53,074 nucleotides of DNA, from assembly GCA_021324235.1 (NCBI GenBank), contig JAJPJM010000101.1, positions 1 through 53,074 of the forward strand, written 5' to 3'. This DNA comes from Verrucomicrobiota bacterium (GTDB lineage: Bacteria; Verrucomicrobiota; Verrucomicrobiia; Limisphaerales; UBA11358). Of this stretch, positions 28,157 to 36,051 are shown piece after piece. The position numbers and the translations under genes were made by a program. The number at the start of each line of letters is the position of its first letter. Position 1 is the stretch's first letter. The notes below the pieces were generated by a model. The model saw only the letters and a program-made list of their open reading frames with translations. It searched no databases and had not been told where the DNA came from.

Positions 28157-28612
28157 TTGTTCGCCAGCGAACCTGGTTTCATCTTTGGCCTGGACCATGC
28201 CAATCTGCTGTTTCATGAGGCGGGACATCCGATCGTCGGGCTGTTCAGCAACCGGCTGGAAACCTACGGCGGCACCATGGGGCAGCTGACGTTTCCCGCG
28301 GTGCTGGCGGTTTCCTTCTGGCGCCAGCGGCAGGCGATATCGTTTGCCGCCTCGGTGATCTGGTTTTTTGAGAACTGGCTGAACATCGCCCGCTACATGG
28401 CAGACGCACGGGCGCTAGAGCTGCCGCTGGTCGGCGGCGGCGATCACGATTGGAATACGATTTTCACCCGCTGGAATGTGTTGTCATACGACACGGAAAT
28501 CGCCGGGATGGTGAGATTCATCGGCTGGACGGGCATGATACTGGCCGCGTTGTGGGTTGGCTGGCGCTGGTGGCGCGACCGGAGCCGCACGGATTCAATT
28601 GAACAATTTTGA
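28157..28612 (+). CDS. Small membrane protein with HEXXH motif
   Basis: A 151-aa protein carrying HEAGHPIVG near residue 20 (zinc-protease-type HEXXH), then hydrophobic segments ([50 protein letters not shown]). It resembles small integral-membrane M50-like peptidases, but the remaining ligands are not clear, so activity is unproven. The start is a problem. The best homologous-looking region begins upstream ([20 protein letters not shown]), yet only TTG 28157 is available after an in-frame TAA at 28109-28111, with an ATG at 28076 on the other side of it. Either TTG is used or a nonsense mutation has broken the gene. Its 3' end overlaps ruvB by 18 bp, convergently. Confidence 0.55.
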   Translation: MFASEPGFIFGLDHANLLFHEAGHPIVGLFSNRLETYGGTMGQLTFPAVLAVSFWRQRQAISFAASVIWFFENWLNIARYMADARALELPLVGGGDHDWNTIFTRWNVLSYDTEIAGMVRFIGWTGMILAALWVGWRWWRDRSRTDSIEQF

Positions 28613-29614
28613 CTGCCCGCCGGTGGCCGGTTTCAACCCCAGCTTTTTGTAACTCGACTCGGTCGCCACGCGGCCCTGCGGCGTGCGGTTCAAGTAGCCT
28701 TCCATGATGAGATACGGTTCGTAAACCTCCTCAATCGTGTCCGGCTCCTCACCCACGGCCACGGCGAGCGAATTAACACCCACCGGCCCGCCGCCGAATT
28801 TCACGATGACGGCTTCCAGGATGCGCTTGTCCATTTCGTCGAGACCACTCTGGTCGATTTCCAGCATGGCCAGCGCCTTGTCGGCGACGTCGGCGGTGAT
28901 ACGCCCGTCGTGCCGGACCTCCGCGTAATCGCGGACGCGCCGGAGCAGGTTGTTGGCAATGCGCGGCGTACCGCGGCTGCGCCGGGCGATTTCATGCGCG
29001 CCGGCCGGTTCAATTTCCACCTTCAACAGGCGCGCCGAACGGACGATGATTTTGTCCAGATCTTCGGCGACGTAATAATCCAGCCGTTCACGCACAGCAA
29101 AGCGCGTGAGCAAGGGCGCGGTGAGCAGGCCGCTGCGCGTGGTCGCACCGATGAGCGTGAACTTCGGCAGATTCAACCGCACGCTGCGCGCGTTCGGCCC
29201 CTGGTCGATGATGATGTCCAGCTTGAAATCCTCCATCGCCGGGTAAAGGTATTCCTCGATGGTTTTTTGCAGGCGATGGATTTCGTCAATGAACAGCACG
29301 TCGCCTTCCTCGAGGTTCGTCAGCAACCCGGCCAGGTCACCCGCCTTTTCAATCGTCGGGCCGCTGGTGCTTTTCAAATTGGCGCCCATGGCTTTGGCCA
29401 GGATATTGGCCAGCGTGGTTTTGCCAAGCCCGGGCGGGCCATTCAGCAAAATGTGATCCAGCGGTTCCTTGCGTTTCTTCGCGGCGGCCACGGCGATTTC
29501 CAGCCGTTCCTTCACCTTGGGCTGGCCGGTGAATTCGGAAAAGAGCGATGGACGCAACGTCAGCTCCAACGCCGCGTCGGGCTTGTTCAAAGTGGAAACC
29601 GGCCGGTCAGACAT
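28595..29614 (-). CDS. ruvB: Holliday junction branch migration helicase RuvB
   Basis: A 339-aa AAA+ motor that drives branch migration with RuvA. Seen: [20 protein letters not shown], Walker [18 protein letters not shown], Walker [12 protein letters not shown], sensor 1 [11 protein letters not shown], arginine finger region [16 protein letters not shown], sensor 2 [20 protein letters not shown] and the winged helix [17 protein letters not shown]. Start ATG 29614 (MSDRPVSTL) fits the family; ATG 29626 (MLNPMSD) is possible. The start region lies inside a ~50-bp sequence with a diverged second copy at 32110-32160, so the N-terminal codons appear to come from a repeat. ruvA and ruvC are not adjacent. 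Confidence 0.96.
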   Translation of the reverse strand: MSDRPVSTLNKPDAALELTLRPSLFSEFTGQPKVKERLEIAVAAAKKRKEPLDHILLNGPPGLGKTTLANILAKAMGANLKSTSGPTIEKAGDLAGLLTNLEEGDVLFIDEIHRLQKTIEEYLYPAMEDFKLDIIIDQGPNARSVRLNLPKFTLIGATTRSGLLTAPLLTRFAVRERLDYYVAEDLDKIIVRSARLLKVEIEPAGAHEIARRSRGTPRIANNLLRRVRDYAEVRHDGRITADVADKALAMLEIDQSGLDEMDKRILEAVIVKFGGGPVGVNSLAVAVGEEPDTIEEVYEPYLIMEGYLNRTPQGRVATESSYKKLGLKPATGGQSKLFN

Positions 29615-29654
29615 TGGGTTGAGCATGGAAAATGCGCCGCCCCGCGGCAAGCGC
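29606..29654. repeat. 50-bp repeat copy covering the ruvB start
   Basis: Shares GTCAGAC.TTG, GAGCATGGAAAA and GCGGCAAG.GCGA with 32110-32160 in the same order and spacing, with about seven differences. The ruvB start codon lies within it. Confidence 0.6.
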
Positions 29655-29679
29655 GAAGCGAGTGTGAAAAAAATCTTCG

Positions 29680-29751
29680 CGTAGCGGCTTTCGGCAGAAA
29701 GCCGGGCAGATTGCAGCAAAATTTGCGGCGCGCTCCCGAAACGCCGCTACG
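29680..29751. repeat. 72-bp GTAGCGGC...GCCGCTAC palindromic element
   Basis: Outer inverted arms CGTAGCGGC (29680-29688) and GCCGCTACG (29743-29751) enclose a perfect hairpin GGCTTTC-GGCA-GAAAGCC (29686-29703). A small GCAAA/TTTGC dyad and GGCG/CGCC lie in the right half. It ends exactly at the base before the GH31 stop codon, so it forms the 3' end of that transcript. It is a different family from the GGTAGGG repeats. Confidence 0.8.
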
Positions 29752-32019
29752 TCATTGCCGGAGATCCAGCGTGCCACCGGCATTCAAGATGCATTGGGTT
29801 TCGATCTTTTTCCGGGGATCGAACAGAACCACGTGCAGGCTTTGAAAAACATCCCTGCCGGCGTATGGTCCTTCGCTTTGCCAGCTCAACCGGCCAGTTT
29901 TGTCCCGCCAGGTAAACGTGGTGCGGCGAACCTGTCCTTTCAGGTAATCCGTAGTTTCGCCGTCGTCTTCAAACAGGGTGAATGTGGCGTCCCGGCCCGG
30001 ATAAATTTGCAGTTCCAGCGGGCCACCGGGAAGCTGACCGGTGTGCTGGATGACCGGACCCAACGGCAAAATGGAACCGGCCCGGACATAAAGCGGAATC
30101 TCATCAAGCCCGGCCGTGACTTCGAAGGCGCGTTTTCCTTTCAGGGGCAGGTTGGAACCGAAGGCAAACCAGCGACCGGCGGGAAGATAGACCGAACGTT
30201 TGCCGCCGGGCTGAAGAATCGGCGCGGCCATGAGCGACCCGCCCATCATCCATTGATCGGACAAATCGGCGGTTTTGGGGTCATCGGGAAACTCCATGAG
30301 CAACGGTCGCATCAGAGGAACGCCCGTTTGAAAAGTTTCATGCGCCAGGCTGTAATAGAATGGTATCAGACGGTAGCGAAGTTCAATCGCCTGGCGAATG
30401 GCCGCCAAAGCGTCGGGGCCATAAAGCCAGGGAAAACGCGGTGTCGCGCTGATTTCGGAATGGGAGCGCATGATCGGGAAAAAGACCCCGGCCTCCATCC
30501 AGCGGGACAACAGTTCCGGTGAAGGATTTCCGCTAAAACCGCCAATGTCGCAGGTTTCATAGGGCATGCCGGCCAGACTCCAGTTCAACAAACTGGTGGG
30601 CGTTTCAGCCAGCGCCTTCCAGGAACTGTGAATGTCACCCGTCCAGGCCGCCGCACCCAACCGCTGCAGCCCGGGGGAAAAGGCGCGATTGAGCGTCCAC
30701 AAACGTTGACCGGGCCGGTACCGCGCCAGGGCCCCGGCCTCCGCCAGGTTCCAATAATAATACGTGGTGAAGGTCGACTCGCCCTCATCATTCCACCAGC
30801 CGTCAATCCCGGCCGAGAGCAGACCGGCGGATTGTCCGATGTACCACTCGCGAAATTCGGGATTGCCGAAATTGACATCACGCAGATGGTATTTCTCGTC
30901 ATTCTCGATTTGCAGATTCCAACCCTTCGCCCGGATCATGGCCAGGGTATCGCGATTGCCCAGGCGCGGCTTGCGGATGCCGACAAAATGTACTCCCTGG
31001 TTTTTGTACGCCTGTATCTGGCCGGCCGGATCAGGGAAGAGATTGGTGTTCCAGCCGAAATCCGCAAACCCGGCCACTCCATCCGCTGGCAATTTGTAGT
31101 CGGGATTGGTGGTGTACCATTCGAAGTCGTAAATGAACGCGTCCACGGGAATCTTCAAATCCCGGAATTGCTGAAGCGTGTCTTCAATATAAGCCCGGTT
31201 CTTCCAACCCCACCGGCTTTGGAGATAGCCAAACGTCCAACGCGGTGGGACGGGAGCAAGTCCGGTTAAACGGGCATCCGCTTCGGCGGCGTCCTTTAAC
31301 GAAGCGGCCGGCATGAGGTAGAGTTCCGCCTCCCGGCCCGGAAATGTCCAGGTAAGGTATTCTCCATTGGCCGCCGCCTGCCAGCAGGCGGGCTGGTTGT
31401 CATTCGCCGTCACGGCCAAAACCGCATAACCGGCCGCCGACCAATAATAGGGAAGGACCGCCCGGCCGTTGGAAAGCCCGGTCGCGGTATTGGATTGTTG
31501 CAGGGCGCCGACCCCATTGCCGCACCCGTAAACACTGATGGGTTGATGCCGGTCCCAACCGACCCTGATCAGGATGTTGGTATTTTCAGGGGAAGTTGCC
31601 TGATTCAGCCCGCCGATCTCATGCCGGGGAATCAACACCTCACCGGCAGCATTCCGCAACGTCCATTCACCGGTTCGGGGATTGATCAATAACTCACCGG
31701 CTTGTGTCCGGATACCGATCATTCCGTGTTTTTTGATCACTTGCCAGGCAACCGAATCGGCATCATGGAGATCGGCCAGAAAAGAGGTCGGGATGAAGCG
31801 GGGGGGTTCATCATACGCCACGCTCAAACGCAAGGCGTCCGGTGTAGCCGCCGCCAGTTCCACCCGGGCCTGACCGAACCTGACCAGCAGGCCGTGCCGG
31901 TTGGTTTCGACATTTTCCTGCGCGTGGACGGGATTGAGACCGGGCAGGCAGACCAGTCCCAACAGCAGCAGGCACACGGATGATGAAAAAAAACCAACCA
32001 CAGGTTTGGGCACTTTCAT
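29752..32019 (-). CDS. Exported GH31 glycosidase (alpha-glucosidase/xylosidase type)
   Basis: A 755-aa secreted enzyme. Signal peptide about residues 1-34 (VVGFFSSSVCLLLLGLVCLP, ending VHAQ). An N-terminal beta-sandwich of about 200 residues leads to the catalytic barrel (APVPPRWTFGYLQSRWGWKN, PVDAFIYDFEWYTT). The nucleophile is in GIDGWWNDEGE (near residue 410), the acid/base region is WTGDIHSSWKAL, and MRSHSEISATPRFPWLYG follows. C-terminal beta domains have LYVRAGSILPLGPVIQH and FTLFEDDGETTDY. GH31 enzymes hydrolyse alpha-glucosides or alpha-xylosides, the latter as in xyloglucan; the precise substrate is undetermined. ATG 32019 is used; the alternative at 32040 is TTG. A repeat abuts the stop. 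Confidence 0.93.
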   Translation of the reverse strand: MKVPKPVVGFFSSSVCLLLLGLVCLPGLNPVHAQENVETNRHGLLVRFGQARVELAAATPDALRLSVAYDEPPRFIPTSFLADLHDADSVAWQVIKKHGMIGIRTQAGELLINPRTGEWTLRNAAGEVLIPRHEIGGLNQATSPENTNILIRVGWDRHQPISVYGCGNGVGALQQSNTATGLSNGRAVLPYYWSAAGYAVLAVTANDNQPACWQAAANGEYLTWTFPGREAELYLMPAASLKDAAEADARLTGLAPVPPRWTFGYLQSRWGWKNRAYIEDTLQQFRDLKIPVDAFIYDFEWYTTNPDYKLPADGVAGFADFGWNTNLFPDPAGQIQAYKNQGVHFVGIRKPRLGNRDTLAMIRAKGWNLQIENDEKYHLRDVNFGNPEFREWYIGQSAGLLSAGIDGWWNDEGESTFTTYYYWNLAEAGALARYRPGQRLWTLNRAFSPGLQRLGAAAWTGDIHSSWKALAETPTSLLNWSLAGMPYETCDIGGFSGNPSPELLSRWMEAGVFFPIMRSHSEISATPRFPWLYGPDALAAIRQAIELRYRLIPFYYSLAHETFQTGVPLMRPLLMEFPDDPKTADLSDQWMMGGSLMAAPILQPGGKRSVYLPAGRWFAFGSNLPLKGKRAFEVTAGLDEIPLYVRAGSILPLGPVIQHTGQLPGGPLELQIYPGRDATFTLFEDDGETTDYLKGQVRRTTFTWRDKTGRLSWQSEGPYAGRDVFQSLHVVLFDPRKKIETQCILNAGGTLDLRQ

Positions 32020-32109
32020 GATGAAATTCTTGTTCAACAAATTTTAACCGCCGGCGCTGATCCCGGTAATTTCAACCTGCCGGCGACAGGTTCCCGGCGA
32101 AAATCGACC

Positions 32110-32160
32110 GTCAGACGTTGCGTCGAGCATGGAAAACGTGCCGCCCGGCGGCAAGTGCGA
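32110..32160. repeat. Second copy of the ruvB-start repeat
   Basis: Lies in the divergent region between GH31 and hppA and aligns to 29606-29654. It contains the hairpin TGCCGCC-C-GGCGGCA. No gene uses its start-like ATG. Confidence 0.6.
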
Positions 32161-32266
32161 TCCCATCGCCCTCCATCCGGCGCGGGCAGGACTATACACT
32201 TTTTGACAACTTTTTGGCAAAAAATGCTGGATAGTGAGAGTTGACTGCGGCAACCTGCCGGGCCTT

Positions 32267-34744
32267 ATGGGAAGTTACAAATTACCCTTCCGCATCACCA
32301 TGCTGCTGGCGGCGTTGTCGGGCGCGACCAACGCCGTGGCCGGGGACGCGGACATCAATCTGCCGTCGTTGCAGGACGTATCGTTTCATGGCGGCGCGGT
32401 GAGTGGTCATGCCATTCTGTTCTTCGGCCTGGCCGTCTGTGTGGTCGGCGCGTTGTTCGGACTTTTCCAGTACCACCAGACGCGCGCGTTGCCGGTGCAC
32501 CCGTCGATGGGCAACGTTTCCCACATCATTTGGGAGACGTGTAAAACCTACCTGCTGCAACAGGGCAAATTTCTGGCGGCCCTCTGGATTTTGATCGCAC
32601 TGTGCATGATTTATTACTTTATCGGGCTGCCCTGGAACGATCCCGCCAAGACCCATGTAGAATTGATTGGCAACGGCGTGATCATCCTTGCCTGTTCGGT
32701 GCTGGGCATCCTCGGCAGCTACGGTGTGGCGTGGTTCGGCATTCGCATCAACACCACCGCCAACAGCCGCGCCGCCTTCGCCGCGCTCAAAGGCAGCGGG
32801 CTCAAGACGCTTTCCATTCCGTTGCAATCCGGCATGAGCATCGGCCTGCTGCTCGTGTGCGTCGAATTGTTCTGCATGATTGGCATCCTCGTGTTCCTGC
32901 CGCGGGAACTGGCCGGCCCGTGCTTCATCGGCTTTGCCATCGGCGAATCCCTCGGCGCCGCGGCGCTGCGCATTGGCGGCGGCATCTTCACCAAAATCGC
33001 CGATATCGGTGCGGACCTGATGAAAATCGTCTTTAATCTGCCGGAAGACGACCCCAAAAATCCCGGTGTCATCGCCGATTGCACCGGCGACAATGCGGGA
33101 GATTCCGTCGGCCCGACCGCCGACGGGTTTGAAACCTACGGCGTGACCAGTGTGGCGTTGATTGCGTTTCTGGCCCTGGCCCTGGCGACGGCGCCCGCGC
33201 TGTGCGGCAAGCTCATCATCTGGATTTTTGGGATCCAAAGCCTGATGGTGCTGACATCACTGGCATCGTTTTACGTGAACCGGTTCACCAACGGCGTGCG
33301 TTACGCCGGCAAAAAGGATTTCAACTGGGAATCGCCGCTTACGGACCTGGTCTGGCTCACGTCCATTCTGTCCATCATCGTCACGTTCATTGCCAGCAAA
33401 CTGTTGCTCGGTGATTTCACCGACGCCACCGGCGCGCCGCTGCCAAACCTCTGGTGGACGCTAGCCGGCATCATGTCCTGCGGCATCCTCGCCGGCGCGT
33501 TGATCATGGAATTCACCAAGATTTTTGTCAGCACCAACTCCCGGCATGTCCGCGAGGTGGTCAATGCCTCCGGCCACGGCGGCGCGTCATTGAACATCCT
33601 GTCCGGCTTCGTCGCCGGCAATTTCTGCGCGTTCTGGATGGGGCTGGTCATCCTGACATTGATGTTTATTGCCTATTTATTTTCGCAAAACGCCGATCTG
33701 CTCGCGCTCATGCCGGCGCAATTCCAGTTTGCCGCGCCGATTTTCGCGTTCGGCCTCGTGGCCTTCGGTTTCCTGGCCATGGCGCCGGTCATCATTGCCG
33801 TGGACAGCTTCGGTCCGGTCACTGACAACGCACAGTCGGTTTATGAACTCAGCCGGATTGAAGCCGTGCCGAACGTCGGCGCGGAAATCGAGAAGGAATT
33901 TGGATTCAAACCCGACTTTGCCAACGCCAAGCTCGAACTGGAAAAGGGGGACGGCGCGGGCAACACGTTCAAGGCCACCGCCAAGCCGGTGCTCATCGGC
34001 ACGGCTGTCGTCGGCGCGACCACGATGGTTTTTGGCATCATCCTGTTGCTGAACAACACCGTCGCCCACGGCAAGGTGATTGAGATGTTGAGCCTCGTGC
34101 GGCCTGAAATCATTCTCGGCCTGTTGATGGGCGGAGCGGTGATTTACTGGTTTACCGGCGCGAGCACGCAGGCCGTCGTCACGGGCGCGTATCGTGCGGT
34201 CGTGTTCATCAAGGAGCATCTCAACCTTAACAAGGCCGAAGCCTCCATTGCCGACAGCAAAAAAGTTGTCGAGATTTGCACCATCTACGCGCAGAAAGGA
34301 ATGATCAACATCTTCATTGTGGTCTTTTCCTTCGCGCTTGCCCTGCCCTTCTTCAATCCCTATTTCTTCATCGGCTATCTCGTGGGCATCGCGTTCTTCG
34401 GTTTGTTCCAGGCCATCTTCATGGCCAACGCCGGTGGCGCCTGGGACAACGCCAAGAAAATTGTCGAAGTGGATTTGAAACAAAAGGGCACCGCGCTGCA
34501 CGCCGCGACCGTCGTCGGCGACACCGTGGGCGATCCGTTCAAGGACACCAGCTCGGTCGCGATGAATCCCATCATCAAATTCACCACGCTCTTCGGCCTG
34601 CTCGCCACGGAAATCGCGGTAACGATGACCAACCAGGGTTTGAAAACCGGCTTCGGCGCATTCTTCTTCCTGGTCGCGCTGGTCTTTGTTTATCGCTCGT
34701 TCTATTGCATGCGCATTCCCGAAGACAAACAGATCGGGAAATAA
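32267..34744 (+). CDS. hppA: Membrane-bound ion-pumping pyrophosphatase
   Basis: Couples pyrophosphate hydrolysis to H+ or Na+ export across the membrane. An 825-aa, multi-spanning protein (about 16 predicted helices). Pyrophosphate-binding motifs: DDPKNPGVIADCTGDNAGDS followed by VGPTADGFETYG; APVIIAVDSFGPVTDNAQSV; AGGAWDNAKK; and DTVGDPFKDTSSVAMNP. In the diagnostic GNTT(A/K)A loop the sequence is GNTFKAT (about K569). By family knowledge, Lys here goes with K+-independent enzymes, so an H+ pump is favoured. Sequence near the first motif is divergent, which weakens that inference. ATG 32267 is preferred to the GTG at 32234. A TTGACA lies at 32203-32208 but no good -10 follows. It is unrelated to the downstream ebo pair except by direction. 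Confidence 0.95.
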   Translation: MGSYKLPFRITMLLAALSGATNAVAGDADINLPSLQDVSFHGGAVSGHAILFFGLAVCVVGALFGLFQYHQTRALPVHPSMGNVSHIIWETCKTYLLQQGKFLAALWILIALCMIYYFIGLPWNDPAKTHVELIGNGVIILACSVLGILGSYGVAWFGIRINTTANSRAAFAALKGSGLKTLSIPLQSGMSIGLLLVCVELFCMIGILVFLPRELAGPCFIGFAIGESLGAAALRIGGGIFTKIADIGADLMKIVFNLPEDDPKNPGVIADCTGDNAGDSVGPTADGFETYGVTSVALIAFLALALATAPALCGKLIIWIFGIQSLMVLTSLASFYVNRFTNGVRYAGKKDFNWESPLTDLVWLTSILSIIVTFIASKLLLGDFTDATGAPLPNLWWTLAGIMSCGILAGALIMEFTKIFVSTNSRHVREVVNASGHGGASLNILSGFVAGNFCAFWMGLVILTLMFIAYLFSQNADLLALMPAQFQFAAPIFAFGLVAFGFLAMAPVIIAVDSFGPVTDNAQSVYELSRIEAVPNVGAEIEKEFGFKPDFANAKLELEKGDGAGNTFKATAKPVLIGTAVVGATTMVFGIILLLNNTVAHGKVIEMLSLVRPEIILGLLMGGAVIYWFTGASTQAVVTGAYRAVVFIKEHLNLNKAEASIADSKKVVEICTIYAQKGMINIFIVVFSFALALPFFNPYFFIGYLVGIAFFGLFQAIFMANAGGAWDNAKKIVEVDLKQKGTALHAATVVGDTVGDPFKDTSSVAMNPIIKFTTLFGLLATEIAVTMTNQGLKTGFGAFFFLVALVFVYRSFYCMRIPEDKQIGK

Positions 34745-34790
34745 CCGTGGCGGGAGGAATGCCGCCGTAGGGCCTTTGGACGGCCTAACG
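34745..34790 (+). terminator. Possible 3' stem-loops after hppA
   Basis: GGCGG/CCGCC (about 34749-34766) is followed by TAGGGCC/GGCCTA (about 34768-34787, one bulge). No T-run follows, so this is weak evidence for a terminator; it may be a degenerate palindromic repeat. Confidence 0.25.
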
Positions 34791-34857
34791 CAATGGCCCG
34801 CCATTTTGCTTCAAATAAAACTCGAAAATTGTTGTCCAAGATTTCAGATTGGCGGTC

Positions 34858-36051
34858 ATGTCTGTCATTCAGCGCTCCATTCAGGTCGGCTGGCAACTAC
34901 GCGTCTTTTTTACCGAAGACGTTTTTGCCCCGGCCAATCTTGTCCTGAAAACCGCGCTGGCCGACGGCACTGCCAACGCACTCCGGAAGGCGCTCGTTGT
35001 CCTCGACGAATCGCTCGCGCAAGCGCAACCCGATCTCTCCCGCCGGATTGAGGGTTATTTTACCGCCCATGCCGGCCGCGTGAAGCTGGTTGGTCCGCCA
35101 CTGGTCATCGAAGGCGGCGAACGCGCCAAAAATTCCCCCATTCACGTTGCCGAAATCCATTCGCACATTGACCGGCATCACCTCGACCGCCATTCATATT
35201 TGATTGCCGTGGGCGGCGGCGCCCTGCTGGACGTCGCCGGTTTTGCCGCCGCCACGGCGCATCGCGGCGTCCGCCACGTGCGCATCCCCACGACGACCTT
35301 GAGCCAGGCCGATTCCGGCATCGGCGTGAAGAACGGCATCAACGCCTTCGGCAAAAAGAATTTCATCGGCACGTTCGCACCGCCGCACGCCGTCATCAAT
35401 GATTTCAACCTGCTGGCCACGCTCGACCTGCGTGATAAACGCGCCGGCTATGTCGAGGCCGTGAAGGTCGCGTGCATCCGTGACCATACGTTCTTTGAGG
35501 AAATCGAGCGGGACGCGGAAAAACTCGCGGCGTTTGAGCCGGCGGCGATGAAACGGCTGATCCAGCGTTGTGCCGAATTGCATCTGGACCACATCGCCAT
35601 GGGCGGGGACCCGTTTGAACTGGGCTCGGCGCGTCCACTGGATTTTGGGCATTGGTCGGCGCACAAGCTGGAACAACTTTCCAACTTCCAAATCTCTCAT
35701 GGCGAAGCGGTCGCCATCGGCATTGCGCTCGATGTGATTTACTCGCGCCGGACCGGTTTGCTCGACCCCAAAGCCACCGAACGCATCCTTACGCTGCTCG
35801 AACAGCTCGGGTTCGACCTGTTTGCCAACGAATTGCTGAACGTCGCCTCGGACGGCAATTTGCAGGTGCTCGGCGGCCTGAACGAATTCCGCGAACATCT
35901 CGGTGGCGGCCTGACCATTACTTTGCTCCGCGAAATCGGCCGGGGCGTGGAAGTCCATGAAATGAACCTGCCCAAGGTGGTTGAAGCGATTCATGAACTG
36001 CGCGAACGCCGCGCGGCGTGGGCGCAAAAAATCATTCGCGCCGGCGCCTGA
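34858..36051 (+). CDS. eboD: EboD-like 3-dehydroquinate-synthase family protein
   Basis: A 397-aa NAD-binding sugar-phosphate-cyclase fold. Seen: LIAVGGGALLDVAGFAAATA, RVPTTTLSQADSGIGVKNG-type segment (RIPTTTLSQADSGIGVK) and GKKNFIGTFAPPHAVI. Probable metal ligands are Glu in GYVEAVKVACIRD, His in DFGHWSAHKLE and His in ISHGEAVAIG. Being longer than AroB and followed directly by EboF, it fits EboD, not the shikimate enzyme; this is inference from family memory. Ebo proteins have been linked to export of a cell-envelope-crossing precursor (scytonemin in cyanobacteria). The product is unknown. Its stop overlaps the eboF start (TGATG at 36049-36053), indicating translational coupling. Confidence 0.85.
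   Translation: MSVIQRSIQVGWQLRVFFTEDVFAPANLVLKTALADGTANALRKALVVLDESLAQAQPDLSRRIEGYFTAHAGRVKLVGPPLVIEGGERAKNSPIHVAEIHSHIDRHHLDRHSYLIAVGGGALLDVAGFAAATAHRGVRHVRIPTTTLSQADSGIGVKNGINAFGKKNFIGTFAPPHAVINDFNLLATLDLRDKRAGYVEAVKVACIRDHTFFEEIERDAEKLAAFEPAAMKRLIQRCAELHLDHIAMGGDPFELGSARPLDFGHWSAHKLEQLSNFQISHGEAVAIGIALDVIYSRRTGLLDPKATERILTLLEQLGFDLFANELLNVASDGNLQVLGGLNEFREHLGGGLTITLLREIGRGVEVHEMNLPKVVEAIHELRERRAAWAQKIIRAGA

Noticed and set aside
32203-32234. Sigma-70 promoter for hppA (TTGACA at 32203)
   Set aside because: No acceptable -10 hexamer lies 16-18 bp downstream; the nearest candidate is 20 bp away, so it is not listed as a feature.
33677-34804. Minus-strand frame opposite hppA
   Set aside because: It has many His/Asp/Glu-rich stretches typical of shadow translation; hppA motifs are complete on the plus strand.
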